Source: Burkholderia stabilis (GTDB lineage Bacteria; Pseudomonadota; Gammaproteobacteria; Burkholderiales; Burkholderiaceae). Taken from it: a DNA stretch of 64,000 nucleotides. The position numbers and the translations under genes are program-made. Below, in pieces: positions 54,957-63,851 of this stretch (its first letter is position 1; each line of letters opens with the position of its first letter). The notes beneath the pieces were generated by a model, which was not told the DNA's origin, did not search any database, and saw only the letters and a list, made by a program, of their open reading frames with translations. Location: assembly GCF_001742165.1 (NCBI RefSeq), contig NZ_CP016442.1, positions 3,224,001 through 3,288,000 of the forward strand, read 5' to 3'.

Positions 54957-56594
54957 ATGGACGACTCGACCGACTTCCTCATTCCACTGCTTCCGCCGCT
55001 TCTCGCGCTGCTCGGGCAGGCCGCCGATGCGCAGGTGCGCGGCGAGCGCGCCGCGCACGATCTGTGGCTCGCCGCTGCCGCCCATCTGCATGCGGTCGAC
55101 GCCGACGCGCTCGCGCAGCTCACGACGGCGCTCGTCGCGCGGCAGCGCACCGCCGATGCGCTCGCGCTCGCCGAATGCGCGGTGCGCGTGCGGCCGGGCG
55201 CCTCCGCCCACTTCAATCACGGCTACGCGCTACAGATGGCCGGCCGGCACGCGGACGCCGTCGTGCCGTACCGGGCGGCGCTCGCGATCGACGCCGGCTG
55301 GCCGTCGCTGCGCAACAACCTCGCGATCGCGCTGCGGCTGTCGGGCGGCGATCGCGCCGAGGAGATCGCGCTGCTCGACGCAGCCGTGAATGCCGATCCG
55401 CACGACACGCAGGCGTGGATCAACCTTGTCGTCGCGCGGCTTGCGACGCACGATCTGGACGGCGCGCTCGCGTGCGCCGCGCGGCTCGCCGCGCTCGCGC
55501 CCGACAACGCGCTCGCGATGAACAACGTCGCGATGGCGATGAAGGAGGCGCAGCGCTGGGACGACGCCGAGGCGTACGCGGCGCGTGCGTGCGCGCTGGC
55601 GCCCGACGATGCGTCGTTCCGCTTCAACCTCGCGATCATCCAGCTCGTGCGCGGCAACTACGCGGCCGGCTGGCACGGCCACGAGGCGCGCTGGGACGGC
55701 GCGGGCGAGCTGCGTGGCCGCCGGCCGGCGCTGCCGGGCCCGCGCTGGCAGGGCGAGCCGCTTGCGGGCAAGACGTTGCTCGTGTGGGGCGAGCAGGGCC
55801 TCGGCGACGTGCTGCAGTTCTGCCGCTTCGTCGCGCCGCTCGCCGCGCGCGTGCATCGCGAAGGCGGCCGGCTCGTGTGGAATACGTTCCCGCAGGTAGG
55901 CACGCTGATGCAGCGCAGCCTCGGCGCGCATGCGGACGCGTTCAGCGTGGGCGGCGGCGTCGACGCGCTGCCCGCCTTCGATTACGAGGTGCCGCTGATC
56001 GGCCTGCCGCTGATGCTCGGGATGGAGAACGACCCGCTCGGCTCGTCGGTGCCTTACCTGCATGCCGATCCGCACGCGCGCGACGCGTGGCGTGCGCGGC
56101 TCGCGGGCGGCGGCCGGCTGAATGTCGGGCTCGTGTGGACGGGCAGCGCGGGCCACCAGCGCAATCCGTTCCGGCGCGTCGGGCTCGAGCGCTATGCCGA
56201 TGCGTTCCGCGGGATCGACGGCGTCGTGTTTCATTCGCTGCAGCCGGGCGCACACGCGGATGTCGCGGCGGCGCGTGCGGCCGGTTTTGCGGTCGAGGAC
56301 TGTACGGCGGAGCTGGCGAGTTTCGACGATACGGCCGCGTTCATCGGCGCGCTGGATCTGGTGATTACCGTGTGCACGTCGGTCGCGCATCTGTCGGGCG
56401 CGCTCGGCGCGCGCACATGGGTGTTGCTCGACGTGAATCCGCACTGGCCGTGGCTGCTCGAACGCACGGACAGCCCGTGGTATCCGACCGCGACGCTGTA
56501 CCGGCAGCCCGGTTTCGGCGCGTGGGGGCCGGTGATGGAGAACGTGAGCCGCGACCTGCGCAGCCTCGCTGCGCAATCGGTGCAATCGGCGTAG
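54957..56594 (+). CDS. TPR repeat protein with glycosyltransferase-like C-terminus
   Basis: Protein of 545 residues. The N-terminal half (about 20-230) is made of tetratricopeptide-like helices, for example ARQRTADALALAECAVRVRPG and NNVAMAMKEAQRWDDAEAYAARAC. The C-terminal half resembles the ADP-heptose/GT9-like glycosyltransferase fold seen in TPR-GT proteins (VWGEQGLGDVLQFCRF near 285, LNVGLVWTGSAGHQRNPFR near 390, DLVITVCTSVAHLSGALGARTWVLLD near 475). Such proteins are often linked to surface polysaccharide or flagellar glycosylation, but the acceptor is unknown. No strong ribosome binding site; single gene convergent with lnt. Confidence 0.83.
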   Translation: MDDSTDFLIPLLPPLLALLGQAADAQVRGERAAHDLWLAAAAHLHAVDADALAQLTTALVARQRTADALALAECAVRVRPGASAHFNHGYALQMAGRHADAVVPYRAALAIDAGWPSLRNNLAIALRLSGGDRAEEIALLDAAVNADPHDTQAWINLVVARLATHDLDGALACAARLAALAPDNALAMNNVAMAMKEAQRWDDAEAYAARACALAPDDASFRFNLAIIQLVRGNYAAGWHGHEARWDGAGELRGRRPALPGPRWQGEPLAGKTLLVWGEQGLGDVLQFCRFVAPLAARVHREGGRLVWNTFPQVGTLMQRSLGAHADAFSVGGGVDALPAFDYEVPLIGLPLMLGMENDPLGSSVPYLHADPHARDAWRARLAGGGRLNVGLVWTGSAGHQRNPFRRVGLERYADAFRGIDGVVFHSLQPGAHADVAAARAAGFAVEDCTAELASFDDTAAFIGALDLVITVCTSVAHLSGALGARTWVLLDVNPHWPWLLERTDSPWYPTATLYRQPGFGAWGPVMENVSRDLRSLAAQSVQSA

Positions 56595-56668
56595 TCGGCC
56601 CGGCCGGCCTGGTCGGCCGACCGGTGCGCGGTCAGGGGCCACCGCACGCAGCGGGGCCGCCTGCCGCG

Positions 56669-58360
56669 TCAGGCCTGCTGGTCGTCGCCGCCCTTTCGGC
56701 CGTTGCGCCGGCGCAGCCCGGGGCCGAACGTGAAGCCGAACGCGAGCAGCACGAACGACACCGCGAGCACGATGTTGTTGCCGCTCGTCACGTAAGGCGT
56801 GAAGCCGCTCGTGCCTTCGATCCGCACGTCGAGCGAGCCGATCGTGAACGGCTTCAGCTGGCCGAGCACGCGGCCGTGCGCGTCGATCGCGGCCGTCATC
56901 CCCGTGTTGGTCGAGCGCAGCATCGGCCGGCCCGTTTCGAGCGAGCGCATTCGCGCGATCTGCAGGTGCTGGTCGAGCGCGATCGTGTCGCCGAACCACG
57001 CGAGATTCGTCACGTTGACGAGCACGCCCGGCGGCTGTGGATTGTCGCGGATCGTTGCAGCGATTTCCTCGCCGAACAGATCCTCGTAGCAGATGTCGGC
57101 CATCACGGGCTGGTTGTGCACGAGGAACGGCTTCTGCACGGGCGCGCCGCGCGCGAAATCGCCGAGCGGCATCTTCATCAGGTTGACGAACCACCGGAAG
57201 CCCCACGGAATGAATTCGCCGAAGGGCACGAGGTGATGCTTGTCGTAGTGATAGATGTCGCGCGAGTTCGGCGTCACGCCGTACAGGCTGTTCGTGTAGT
57301 CGACGTAGCGGCCGTCCTCGGTCACCGACGCGCCGACCGCGCCGAACAGCACGGCCGAGCCCGTGGTGTCGCTGAACTTGCGGATCGCGACGGCGAACGG
57401 CTCGGGCAGCTCCTGGATCATCACCGCGATCGCGGTTTCGGGCGTGACGATCAGGTCGGCCGGCTTCTCGAGGATCATCTGCTGGTACATCTTGATCGCC
57501 GCGTCGATGCCTTCCTGCTCGAACTTGATGTCCTGCTTCACGTTGCCCTGCAGCAGCCGCACGGTGAGCGGCGCATTGGCGGGCACGGTCCACGTGACCT
57601 GCGACAGCCCGAGGCCGGCCGCGACCAGCGCGACGGCGATGGCCGCCGGCGCGGCGATGCGCACGCGCGCGTTGCCGCCGGTGCCGCCTTCACGCGCGGG
57701 CGACGACCGCGCGGCGGCGAGCGCCTGCACGACGAGCGCGGCGAACAGCGCGAGCACCCATGCGATCCCGTACACGCCGACGACCGGCGCGAAACCCGCG
57801 AACGGGCCGTCGACCTGCGGATAGCCGCTCGCGAGCCACGGGAAACCCGTGAGCACGGTGCCGCGCAGCCATTCGCCGAGGGCCCACGCGCTCGCGAACG
57901 CGAACGCGCCGTGCCAGGTCGGCGAGAACGGCCGCGGGTCGGGCGCGCGGCGGTGCCACGCATGGCCTGCGCAGAACGACCACAGCCCGGCCGAGAACGC
58001 CGGGTACAGCGACAGGTACAGCGAGAACAGCACGAGCGCGCCGCCCGCGAGCGGCGCGGCCATCTCGCCGTACACGTGCATGCTGATGTAGAGCCACCAG
58101 ATGCCGCTGATGAAGTTGCCGAAGCCGAACGCGCCGCCCGTGAGCGCGGCGCCGCGCCAGCTCGACGTGCGTGTCAGTTGCGCGAAAAACCAGACGAATA
58201 CGGCGAGTTGCAGCCAGCCGCCGTGCGGCGTCGGTGCGAAGCTGAGCGTATTGGCCGCGCCGGCGAGCAGCGCGGCCGGGTAGTGCCAGCGCGGCAGCGC
58301 GCGGCCGGGTGTCGGCGCGAGAAGGCCGCCAGCCGGGCGGGACAGGATCGGATCGTCCAT
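56669..58360 (-). CDS. lnt: Apolipoprotein N-acyltransferase Lnt
   Basis: Inner-membrane enzyme that N-acylates the terminal cysteine of lipoproteins, 563 residues. Multiple transmembrane helices occupy about residues 20-240, followed by a periplasmic nitrilase-like domain (about 250-520). Its catalytic triad shows the glutamate in VTPETAIAV near 290 and the cysteine in PVMADICYEDLFGEE near 418; a lysine lies between. The ATG at 58360 begins the family-typical N-terminus. It follows corC by 52 bp, the E. coli order (corC/ybeX-lnt). Confidence 0.95.
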   Translation of the reverse strand: MDDPILSRPAGGLLAPTPGRALPRWHYPAALLAGAANTLSFAPTPHGGWLQLAVFVWFFAQLTRTSSWRGAALTGGAFGFGNFISGIWWLYISMHVYGEMAAPLAGGALVLFSLYLSLYPAFSAGLWSFCAGHAWHRRAPDPRPFSPTWHGAFAFASAWALGEWLRGTVLTGFPWLASGYPQVDGPFAGFAPVVGVYGIAWVLALFAALVVQALAAARSSPAREGGTGGNARVRIAAPAAIAVALVAAGLGLSQVTWTVPANAPLTVRLLQGNVKQDIKFEQEGIDAAIKMYQQMILEKPADLIVTPETAIAVMIQELPEPFAVAIRKFSDTTGSAVLFGAVGASVTEDGRYVDYTNSLYGVTPNSRDIYHYDKHHLVPFGEFIPWGFRWFVNLMKMPLGDFARGAPVQKPFLVHNQPVMADICYEDLFGEEIAATIRDNPQPPGVLVNVTNLAWFGDTIALDQHLQIARMRSLETGRPMLRSTNTGMTAAIDAHGRVLGQLKPFTIGSLDVRIEGTSGFTPYVTSGNNIVLAVSFVLLAFGFTFGPGLRRRNGRKGGDDQQA

Positions 58361-58412
58361 GTGAAGCGGAAGTGGGCGAGCGGTTGTAGAAGGCGCGGCT
58401 GGCGCGCGACGG

Positions 58413-59300
58413 TCAATCCTCGTGCGAGGTTTCGGCGCGACGGCTCGCGAGCGGGTTGCGGCGCACGAGCAGCACGTGGACCTGGCGCGCATCGCCGCGC
58501 TGGATCTCGAACACGAGGTTGCCGAGCTGCAGCTTCTCGCCGCGGTGCGGCACGCGTCCGAAATGATGGGTGATCAGCCCGCCGATGGTATCGACTTCGT
58601 CATCGGGGAAATCGGTGCCGAACACCTCGTTGAACTGCTCGATCTCGGTGAGCGCGCGCACGCGATAGCGGCCGTCCGGCCCCGAGATGATGTTGCCGGC
58701 TTCCTCGTCGAAGTCGTATTCGTCCTCGATGTCGCCGACGATCTGTTCGAGCACGTCCTCGATCGTGATCAGGCCCGCGACGCCGCCGTATTCGTCGACG
58801 ACGATCGCGAGGTGGTTGCGGTTCACGCGGAAGTCGTGCAGCAGCACGTTCAGGCGCTTCGATTCGGGAATGAACACGGCCGGGCGGAGCATCCCGCGCA
58901 CGTCGAACTCTTCTTCGGCGTAGAAGCGCAGCAGATCCTTCGCGAGCAGCACGCCGATCACGTTGTCGCGGTTTTCCTCGTACACCGGATAGCGCGAGTG
59001 CGCCTTCTCGAGGACGAACGGAATGAAATCCTCGGGCTTGTCGGCGATGTTGATCGCGTCCATCTGTGCGCGTGGCACCATGATGTCGCGGGCGCACAGG
59101 TCGGATACCTGGAACACGCCTTCGATCATCGACAGCGAATCGGCGTCGATCAGGTTGCGCTCGTGGGCGTCCTGGAGAATTTCCAGCAACTCGCCGCGGG
59201 ATTCGGGCTCGGGCGAGATGAAGTCGGTCAGGCGCTCGAGCAACGAGCGCTTTTCTTGCGGTTTGTCGGTTGGCTTACGACTGGGATACGAATCGTTCAT
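58413..59300 (-). CDS. corC: HlyC/CorC family magnesium/cobalt efflux protein
   Basis: CBS-domain protein of 295 residues related to E. coli CorC/YbeX, associated with magnesium/cobalt homeostasis. Seen: the N-terminal RKPTDKPQEKRSLLERL tail, then two CBS domains (IMVPRAQMDAINI near 73; LLHDFRVNRNHLAIVVDEYGGVAGLITIEDVLEQIVGDI near 155, in parts), and the CorC_HlyC C-terminal domain ending near residue 280. It has no transmembrane domain. It sits between the small lipoprotein gene and lnt. Confidence 0.94.
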   Translation of the reverse strand: MNDSYPSRKPTDKPQEKRSLLERLTDFISPEPESRGELLEILQDAHERNLIDADSLSMIEGVFQVSDLCARDIMVPRAQMDAINIADKPEDFIPFVLEKAHSRYPVYEENRDNVIGVLLAKDLLRFYAEEEFDVRGMLRPAVFIPESKRLNVLLHDFRVNRNHLAIVVDEYGGVAGLITIEDVLEQIVGDIEDEYDFDEEAGNIISGPDGRYRVRALTEIEQFNEVFGTDFPDDEVDTIGGLITHHFGRVPHRGEKLQLGNLVFEIQRGDARQVHVLLVRRNPLASRRAETSHED

Positions 59301-59618
59301 GGTGGTGCGCCCGGGTCATGCCGGGGCGCGCTGTCACGGAGTAGGCAAGGATACACCAAGGGCGCGACGCGACCGTGTCACACCGGCCGCCCGGCCAGGG
59401 TGGGCAGTTTTCACGGGCCTCGCTCGCGGACGCGCGCGCCGGGCGCGACGTCGTCCTCGTCCCCATCCTATCTCAGAAAAGGGCGGCGGGGCAGCGACGG
59501 CAAAAAACGGGCGCGGAAAGGGCAGGGAAGCTCGGAGGGAAGCGCGACGCGGGCAGGCGGCCGGCCGGGGCGGCCGACGGCGGCATTCTGCCGCACGCGC
59601 GCGCCGCCGGGGCGTGGT
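59301..59618. other. Intergenic region between corC and the small lipoprotein gene
   Basis: 318 bp. On the minus strand it has a small GCGGCA/TGCCGC hairpin near 59585 and a T-run (CGCCCGTTTTTT) near 59503, which could end the lipoprotein transcript before corC. No gene is supported. Confidence 0.45.
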
Positions 59619-59768
59619 TCAGAACCGCATGCCGGTCGAGCAGCCGCCGGCTGCCGCGCCGTTGGTCGCGGCGCCGCCGCAACCGAATATGCCGCAGCCG
59701 GACAGCGCGACGCTCGCGGCGACGATCAGCGCGGCGACCTTGCAGCGCGACCAGGGTGACGGTTTCAT
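59619..59768 (-). CDS. Small lipoprotein (49 residues)
   Basis: Short gene on the minus strand. The protein starts MKPSPWSRCKVAAL, continues with an Ala/Val-rich hydrophobic segment, and has a lipobox LSGC at residues 22-25, so it should be lipidated at the cysteine. The mature 25 residues are Gly/Ala-rich with three further cysteines, for example GIFGCGG and GGCSTGMRF. GAGG lies 10 bases before the ATG. It lies between chaC and corC. Function is unknown; the lack of any known domain suggests a small envelope lipoprotein. Confidence 0.7.
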   Translation of the reverse strand: MKPSPWSRCKVAALIVAASVALSGCGIFGCGGAATNGAAAGGCSTGMRF

Positions 59769-59838
59769 CGGTAGGGTCCTCGTTGGAATGAGCGGGCGGC
59801 GCGGTATCGCGCGGCGGCAAGCCGGGCGGCGTGCAGCT

Positions 59839-60471
59839 TCACCGGCATCGCGCGAGCAGCCCTTCCAGCGCGCGATCGGGAATGCCGCTCGTGCGCAGCG
59901 CGTCGACCGTGCGGCTCACGTAATCGAGCGTCGTGCCGTAGCGGCCGGCCGCGCAGCCGAACACCTCCTTCACGACGTGGTCGGACAGCTTGCCCGTGTA
60001 GGTCGGCACGTCGCGGCGCATCACGAACGCGAGCGCGTTCACGCGCTCGCCGTTCTCGAGCGAGCACGGCAGCCACGCGGGCCGGTACGAACCCATCGGC
60101 ATCTCGCGCTTCCACAGCGTCTCGAGGTGCGGCTGCGCGGTCGGGCCCGCGAGCCGGAAGGCGATGCCCGAGCACGAGCCGCCGCGATCGAGCGCGAGCA
60201 CGAGGCCCGGGCGTTCGGGCGTGCCGCGGTTCACGCGCGACCACAGGTAGAGCCCGCGATGGTAGCCGTGCACCTTGCCGCGCACGGCCGCGATGGTCGG
60301 CAACCCCGGGTTCCAGATCAGCGAGCCATAACCGAACAGCCAGAGATCCTGCCGGCCGTCCCAGTCGCGCATCGTGTGCGCGAGCGATGCCGCGAGTTCG
60401 TCTTCCGTCAGCAGTCGCCCTTCGCCGATCGACGGCGGGTAGGCGGACGGGAGCATCGCGGCGTTGCGCAT
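59839..60471 (-). CDS. ChaC-like gamma-glutamylcyclotransferase
   Basis: Cytoplasmic enzyme of 210 residues that degrades glutathione or gamma-glutamyl peptides to 5-oxoproline. Seen: the substrate-binding YGSLIWNPG near residue 49, VHGYHRGLYLWSRVNRGTPERPGLVLALDRG in consecutive segments, and the catalytic glutamate in LWKREMPMGSY near 130. Start at the ATG at 60471; an ATG at codon 6 is possible. It lies 12 bp after ybeY in the same direction. Confidence 0.9.
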   Translation of the reverse strand: MRNAAMLPSAYPPSIGEGRLLTEDELAASLAHTMRDWDGRQDLWLFGYGSLIWNPGLPTIAAVRGKVHGYHRGLYLWSRVNRGTPERPGLVLALDRGGSCSGIAFRLAGPTAQPHLETLWKREMPMGSYRPAWLPCSLENGERVNALAFVMRRDVPTYTGKLSDHVVKEVFGCAAGRYGTTLDYVSRTVDALRTSGIPDRALEGLLARCR

Positions 60472-60483
60472 CGTGCGGCCGGC

Positions 60484-61260
60484 TTACTGGTACGGGTTCG
60501 GGAAACCCAGTTTCGCGAGGATGTCGACTTCGAGCGCTTCCATTTCGGCCGCGTCCTCGTCGCTCGTCTCGTGGTCGTAGCCCTGCGCGTGCAGCGCGCC
60601 GTGCACCAGCAGGTGCGCGTAATGGGCCGCGAGCGGCTTGCCCTGGTCGTGCGCTTCCTTCTCGACGACCGGGCAGCACAGCACGAGGTCGCCGATCACG
60701 GTGCCGTCGGGCGCCGCGTCGTAGGCGAAGGTCAGCACGTTGGTCGGGTAGTCCTTGTGGCGGTAGCCGGCGTTCAGCGTGCGGCCTTCCTCCTCGCCGA
60801 CGAAGCGCACAGTGAGCTGCGCGCTGGCGAACAGCGCCGGCTCGATCCATTCGGCGATCAGCTTGCGCTTGGGGCACGCCTTGCGCGCATCGCCCGTGAT
60901 CTCGTCGCCGTACTGCACGGACAGGTCGAGCTCCGGCTCGCGCAGTTCGTCGTCGATTTCGTCTTCGCGCGGCGCGAGCTCGGCGCCCACGTGCAGCGTC
61001 ACGCTGTCGTAGTGCTCGGGCTGCAGCGCGAGCTTCGCGCGCATCGTCGGATCGTTGTGCTGCGCGACGATCGCGACGGCCGCGTCGCCCGAGCTGCCCG
61101 ACAGGTCGAACATCAGGCTGCGGCCGTCCGGGAAGTCGATCCGGAGCCCCTGCGCGTTGACGGTCCGGGCCTTGCCCTTCGCATCGAACAGCGAAAGACG
61201 GGGAGATTCGGGCGCGGCGGACTGGGCGCGCCCGGACTTGCGAGAACGGGAGGATTTCAT
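60484..61260 (-). CDS. ybeY: Endoribonuclease YbeY with an N-terminal extension
   Basis: Zinc endoribonuclease for rRNA maturation and ribosome quality control. At 258 residues it exceeds the common 150-190. The C-terminal half (about 110-258) is YbeY: the three zinc histidines are in [15 protein letters not shown] near residue 225. The extra N-terminal part (about 1-105) includes [20 protein letters not shown] and [15 protein letters not shown] and is not recognised by me. The ATG at 61260 begins MKSSRSRK; a later ATG within the extension (TMRAK) is possible. It follows phoH by 144 bp and precedes chaC. Confidence 0.88.
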   Translation of the reverse strand: MKSSRSRKSGRAQSAAPESPRLSLFDAKGKARTVNAQGLRIDFPDGRSLMFDLSGSSGDAAVAIVAQHNDPTMRAKLALQPEHYDSVTLHVGAELAPREDEIDDELREPELDLSVQYGDEITGDARKACPKRKLIAEWIEPALFASAQLTVRFVGEEEGRTLNAGYRHKDYPTNVLTFAYDAAPDGTVIGDLVLCCPVVEKEAHDQGKPLAAHYAHLLVHGALHAQGYDHETSDEDAAEMEALEVDILAKLGFPNPYQ

Positions 61261-61404
61261 GACGGGTGCGGCGATTGGAACGCGATGAGGATACACCAAA
61301 CGGCCGATCGCACCCGAATTCGCGCGGGCGAAAAAAAGCCCGGCGCGCCGTCTGGCGGGCCGGGCCGGCACGGGGCTTGGGCAGCGCGCGGGCGCTGCGG
61401 CCGG

Positions 61405-62448
61405 TCAGCCGTCCTGGTGCTGCGCGTGGAACTCGTCGTAGGCCTCGACGATGCGCGCGACGAGCGGATGGCGCACGACGTCCGCGCTCGTGAAGCGCGT
61501 GAGCGCGATGCCGCGCACGCCGCTGAGCACCTGCTGCGCCTCGACGAGGCCGCTCTTGTGGCCGCGCGGCAGGTCGACCTGGCTCGTGTCGCCGGTCACG
61601 ACCGCCTTCGAGCCGAAGCCGATCCGCGTGAGGAACATCTTCATTTGCTCGGGCGTCGTGTTCTGCGCCTCGTCGAGGATGATGAACGCGTGGTTCAGCG
61701 TACGGCCGCGCATGTACGCGAGCGGTGCGATCTCGATCATCTGGCGCTCGAACATCTTCGCCGTCTTGTCGAAGCCGAGCAGGTCGTACAGCGCGTCGTA
61801 CAGCGGGCGCAGGTACGGGTCGACCTTCTGCGCGAGATCGCCCGGCAGGAAGCCGAGCCGTTCGCCGGCCTCGACGGCCGGGCGCGTCAGCACGATCCGC
61901 TTGACCTGGTCGCGCTCAAGCGCGTCGACCGCGCACGCGACCGCGAGGTAGGTCTTGCCGGTGCCGGCCGGCCCGATACCGAGCGTGACGTCGTGCGACA
62001 GGATCTGCTTCAGGTATTCGCGCTGCGCAGGCGTGCGGCCGCGCAGGTCGGCGCGGCGCGTGTAGAGCTTCGGCCCCTGTTCTTCGGACGTCTCGTCGTC
62101 GAGCTGCACGACCGGCTCGTCGAACGGATGGTCGGGGTCGCCGCGGAATCGCACGTCGAGCGTGTTCTCGCGGCCGTTGCCGGCGGTGTGGCGCACTTCG
62201 ACCAGCGCGAGCTGGATGTCGTCCACCGACAGCGGATCGCGGGCGCGGTTGTAGAAGTTTTCGAGCGCGGCGAGTGCGAGCTTGGCGCCGCGCCCGCGGA
62301 CCGTGATCCGGTGGCCGCGCCGAGCGAGCGTGACGTCGAGTGCCTGTTCGATCTGCCGCAGGTTTTCGTCGAGCGGGCCGCAGAGATTGGCGAGGCGCGC
62401 GTTGTCGTCGCGCGGCGCGATGAATTCCAGGGGTTGGGCGGTCTTCAA
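61405..62448 (-). CDS. PhoH-like ATPase
   Basis: P-loop ATPase of 347 residues (YbeZ type), likely acting with YbeY in RNA metabolism. Walker A is GIGPAGTGKTYLAV near residue 156, Walker B FIILDEAQNTTPEQ near 254, followed by FGSKAVVTGDTSQVDLP. The N-terminal part (about 1-100) is a KH-like nucleic-acid domain typical of this family. The start is a TTG at 62448, chosen because no ATG or GTG precedes the conserved LEFIAPRDDNARLANLCG in frame. It starts 29 bp after miaB. Confidence 0.93.
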   Translation of the reverse strand: MKTAQPLEFIAPRDDNARLANLCGPLDENLRQIEQALDVTLARRGHRITVRGRGAKLALAALENFYNRARDPLSVDDIQLALVEVRHTAGNGRENTLDVRFRGDPDHPFDEPVVQLDDETSEEQGPKLYTRRADLRGRTPAQREYLKQILSHDVTLGIGPAGTGKTYLAVACAVDALERDQVKRIVLTRPAVEAGERLGFLPGDLAQKVDPYLRPLYDALYDLLGFDKTAKMFERQMIEIAPLAYMRGRTLNHAFIILDEAQNTTPEQMKMFLTRIGFGSKAVVTGDTSQVDLPRGHKSGLVEAQQVLSGVRGIALTRFTSADVVRHPLVARIVEAYDEFHAQHQDG

Positions 62449-62477
62449 AGTGGCGTCGGGCTCCGGTGATGCGTCAG

Positions 62478-63851
62478 TCAGTGGGTGGCCGCGCTCGCTT
62501 CATCGCTGACGAGCACGAGCTCGCCGCGCAGCGAATGCGGGTACGCATGGTTGATCTTCACGTCGATCATCTGGCCGATCAGGCGCGGGTGCGACGCGAG
62601 CGGCGCCGGGAAATTCACGACCCGGTTGTTCTCGGTGCGGCCCGCGAGTTCGTTCGGGTCCTTGCGCGACGGGCCCTCGACGAGGATCCGCTCGACCTTC
62701 CCGACCATCGACTGGCTGATGCGCGCGACGTTTTCCTCGATGGTCGCCTGCAGATGTTGCAGGCGTTTGAGCTTCACGTCGCGCGGCGTGTCGTCGGCGA
62801 GATTCGCGGCCGGCGTGCCGGGGCGCGGGCTGTAGATGAACGAGAAGCTCGTGTCGTAGCTCATGTCGTGCACGAGCGCCATCATCTTGTCGAAATCCTC
62901 CTCGGTCTCGCCGGGGAAGCCGACGATCATGTCGGTCGACAGCGACAGGTCCGGGCGGATCGCGCGCAGCTTGCGGATCACCGACTTGTATTCGAGCACC
63001 GTGTAGCCGCGCTTCATCGCCATCAGGATGCGGTCGGAGCCGTGCTGGACCGGCAGGTGCAGGTGGCTCACGAGCTTCGGCACCTTCGCGTAGGTGTCGA
63101 TCAGGCGCTGCGTGAATTCCTTCGGGTGCGACGTCGTGTAGCGGATCCGCTCGATGCCGGGGATGTCGGCGACGTATTCGATCAGCGTCGCGAAATCGGC
63201 GATCTCGGCCGAGCCGGCCGTCAGCGCGCCGCGGTACGCGTTCACGTTCTGGCCGAGCAGCGTGACTTCGCGCACGCCCTGGTCGGCGAGGCCGGCCACT
63301 TCGGTCAGCACGTCGTCGAGCGGGCGCGATACTTCATCGCCGCGCGTGTACGGCACCACGCAGTAGCTGCAGTACTTCGAGCAGCCTTCCATGATCGACA
63401 CGAACGCGCTCGGCCCCTCGACGCGCGCGGGCGGCAGGTGGTCGAACTTCTCGATTTCGGGGAACGTGATGTCGACCTGCGCGCGGCCGCTCTCGCGGCG
63501 CGCGTCGATCATCTGCGGCAGGCGGTGCAGCGTTTGCGGGCCGAACACGAGATCGACGTACGGTGCGCGCGACACGATCGACGCGCCTTCCTGGCTCGCG
63601 ACGCAGCCGCCGACGCCGATCAGCAGGCCGGGCTTCGCTTCCTTCAGCTCGCGCACGCGGCCGAGATCGGAGAACACCTTCTCCTGCGCCTTCTCACGCA
63701 CCGAGCACGTGTTGAACAGGATGATGTCGGCGTCTTCCGGCGTGTCGGTCTTTTCGAGGCCTTCGGCCGCGTTGAGCACGTCCACCATCTTGTCCGAGTC
63801 GTACTCGTTCATCTGGCAGCCGAAGGTCTTTACGTAAACTTTCTTGGTCAT
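62478..63851 (-). CDS. miaB: tRNA-2-methylthio-N6-dimethylallyladenosine synthase MiaB
   Basis: Radical-SAM methylthiotransferase that adds the 2-methylthio group to i6A37 in tRNAs, 457 residues. The N-terminal UPF0004 domain supplies three cysteines (C10 in [10 protein letters not shown], one in [10 protein letters not shown], one in [11 protein letters not shown]). The radical-SAM cluster motif is CSKYCSYC near residue 154. A TRAM domain lies at the C-terminus ([25 protein letters not shown], near 385-410). It is first of the block miaB-phoH-ybeY-chaC on the minus strand. Confidence 0.97.
   Translation of the reverse strand: MTKKVYVKTFGCQMNEYDSDKMVDVLNAAEGLEKTDTPEDADIILFNTCSVREKAQEKVFSDLGRVRELKEAKPGLLIGVGGCVASQEGASIVSRAPYVDLVFGPQTLHRLPQMIDARRESGRAQVDITFPEIEKFDHLPPARVEGPSAFVSIMEGCSKYCSYCVVPYTRGDEVSRPLDDVLTEVAGLADQGVREVTLLGQNVNAYRGALTAGSAEIADFATLIEYVADIPGIERIRYTTSHPKEFTQRLIDTYAKVPKLVSHLHLPVQHGSDRILMAMKRGYTVLEYKSVIRKLRAIRPDLSLSTDMIVGFPGETEEDFDKMMALVHDMSYDTSFSFIYSPRPGTPAANLADDTPRDVKLKRLQHLQATIEENVARISQSMVGKVERILVEGPSRKDPNELAGRTENNRVVNFPAPLASHPRLIGQMIDVKINHAYPHSLRGELVLVSDEASAATH

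Noticed and set aside
59023..62469. A 1148-codon plus-strand frame across corC, chaC, ybeY and phoH
   Set aside because: It is open only because of GC bias and runs antisense to four recognisable genes.
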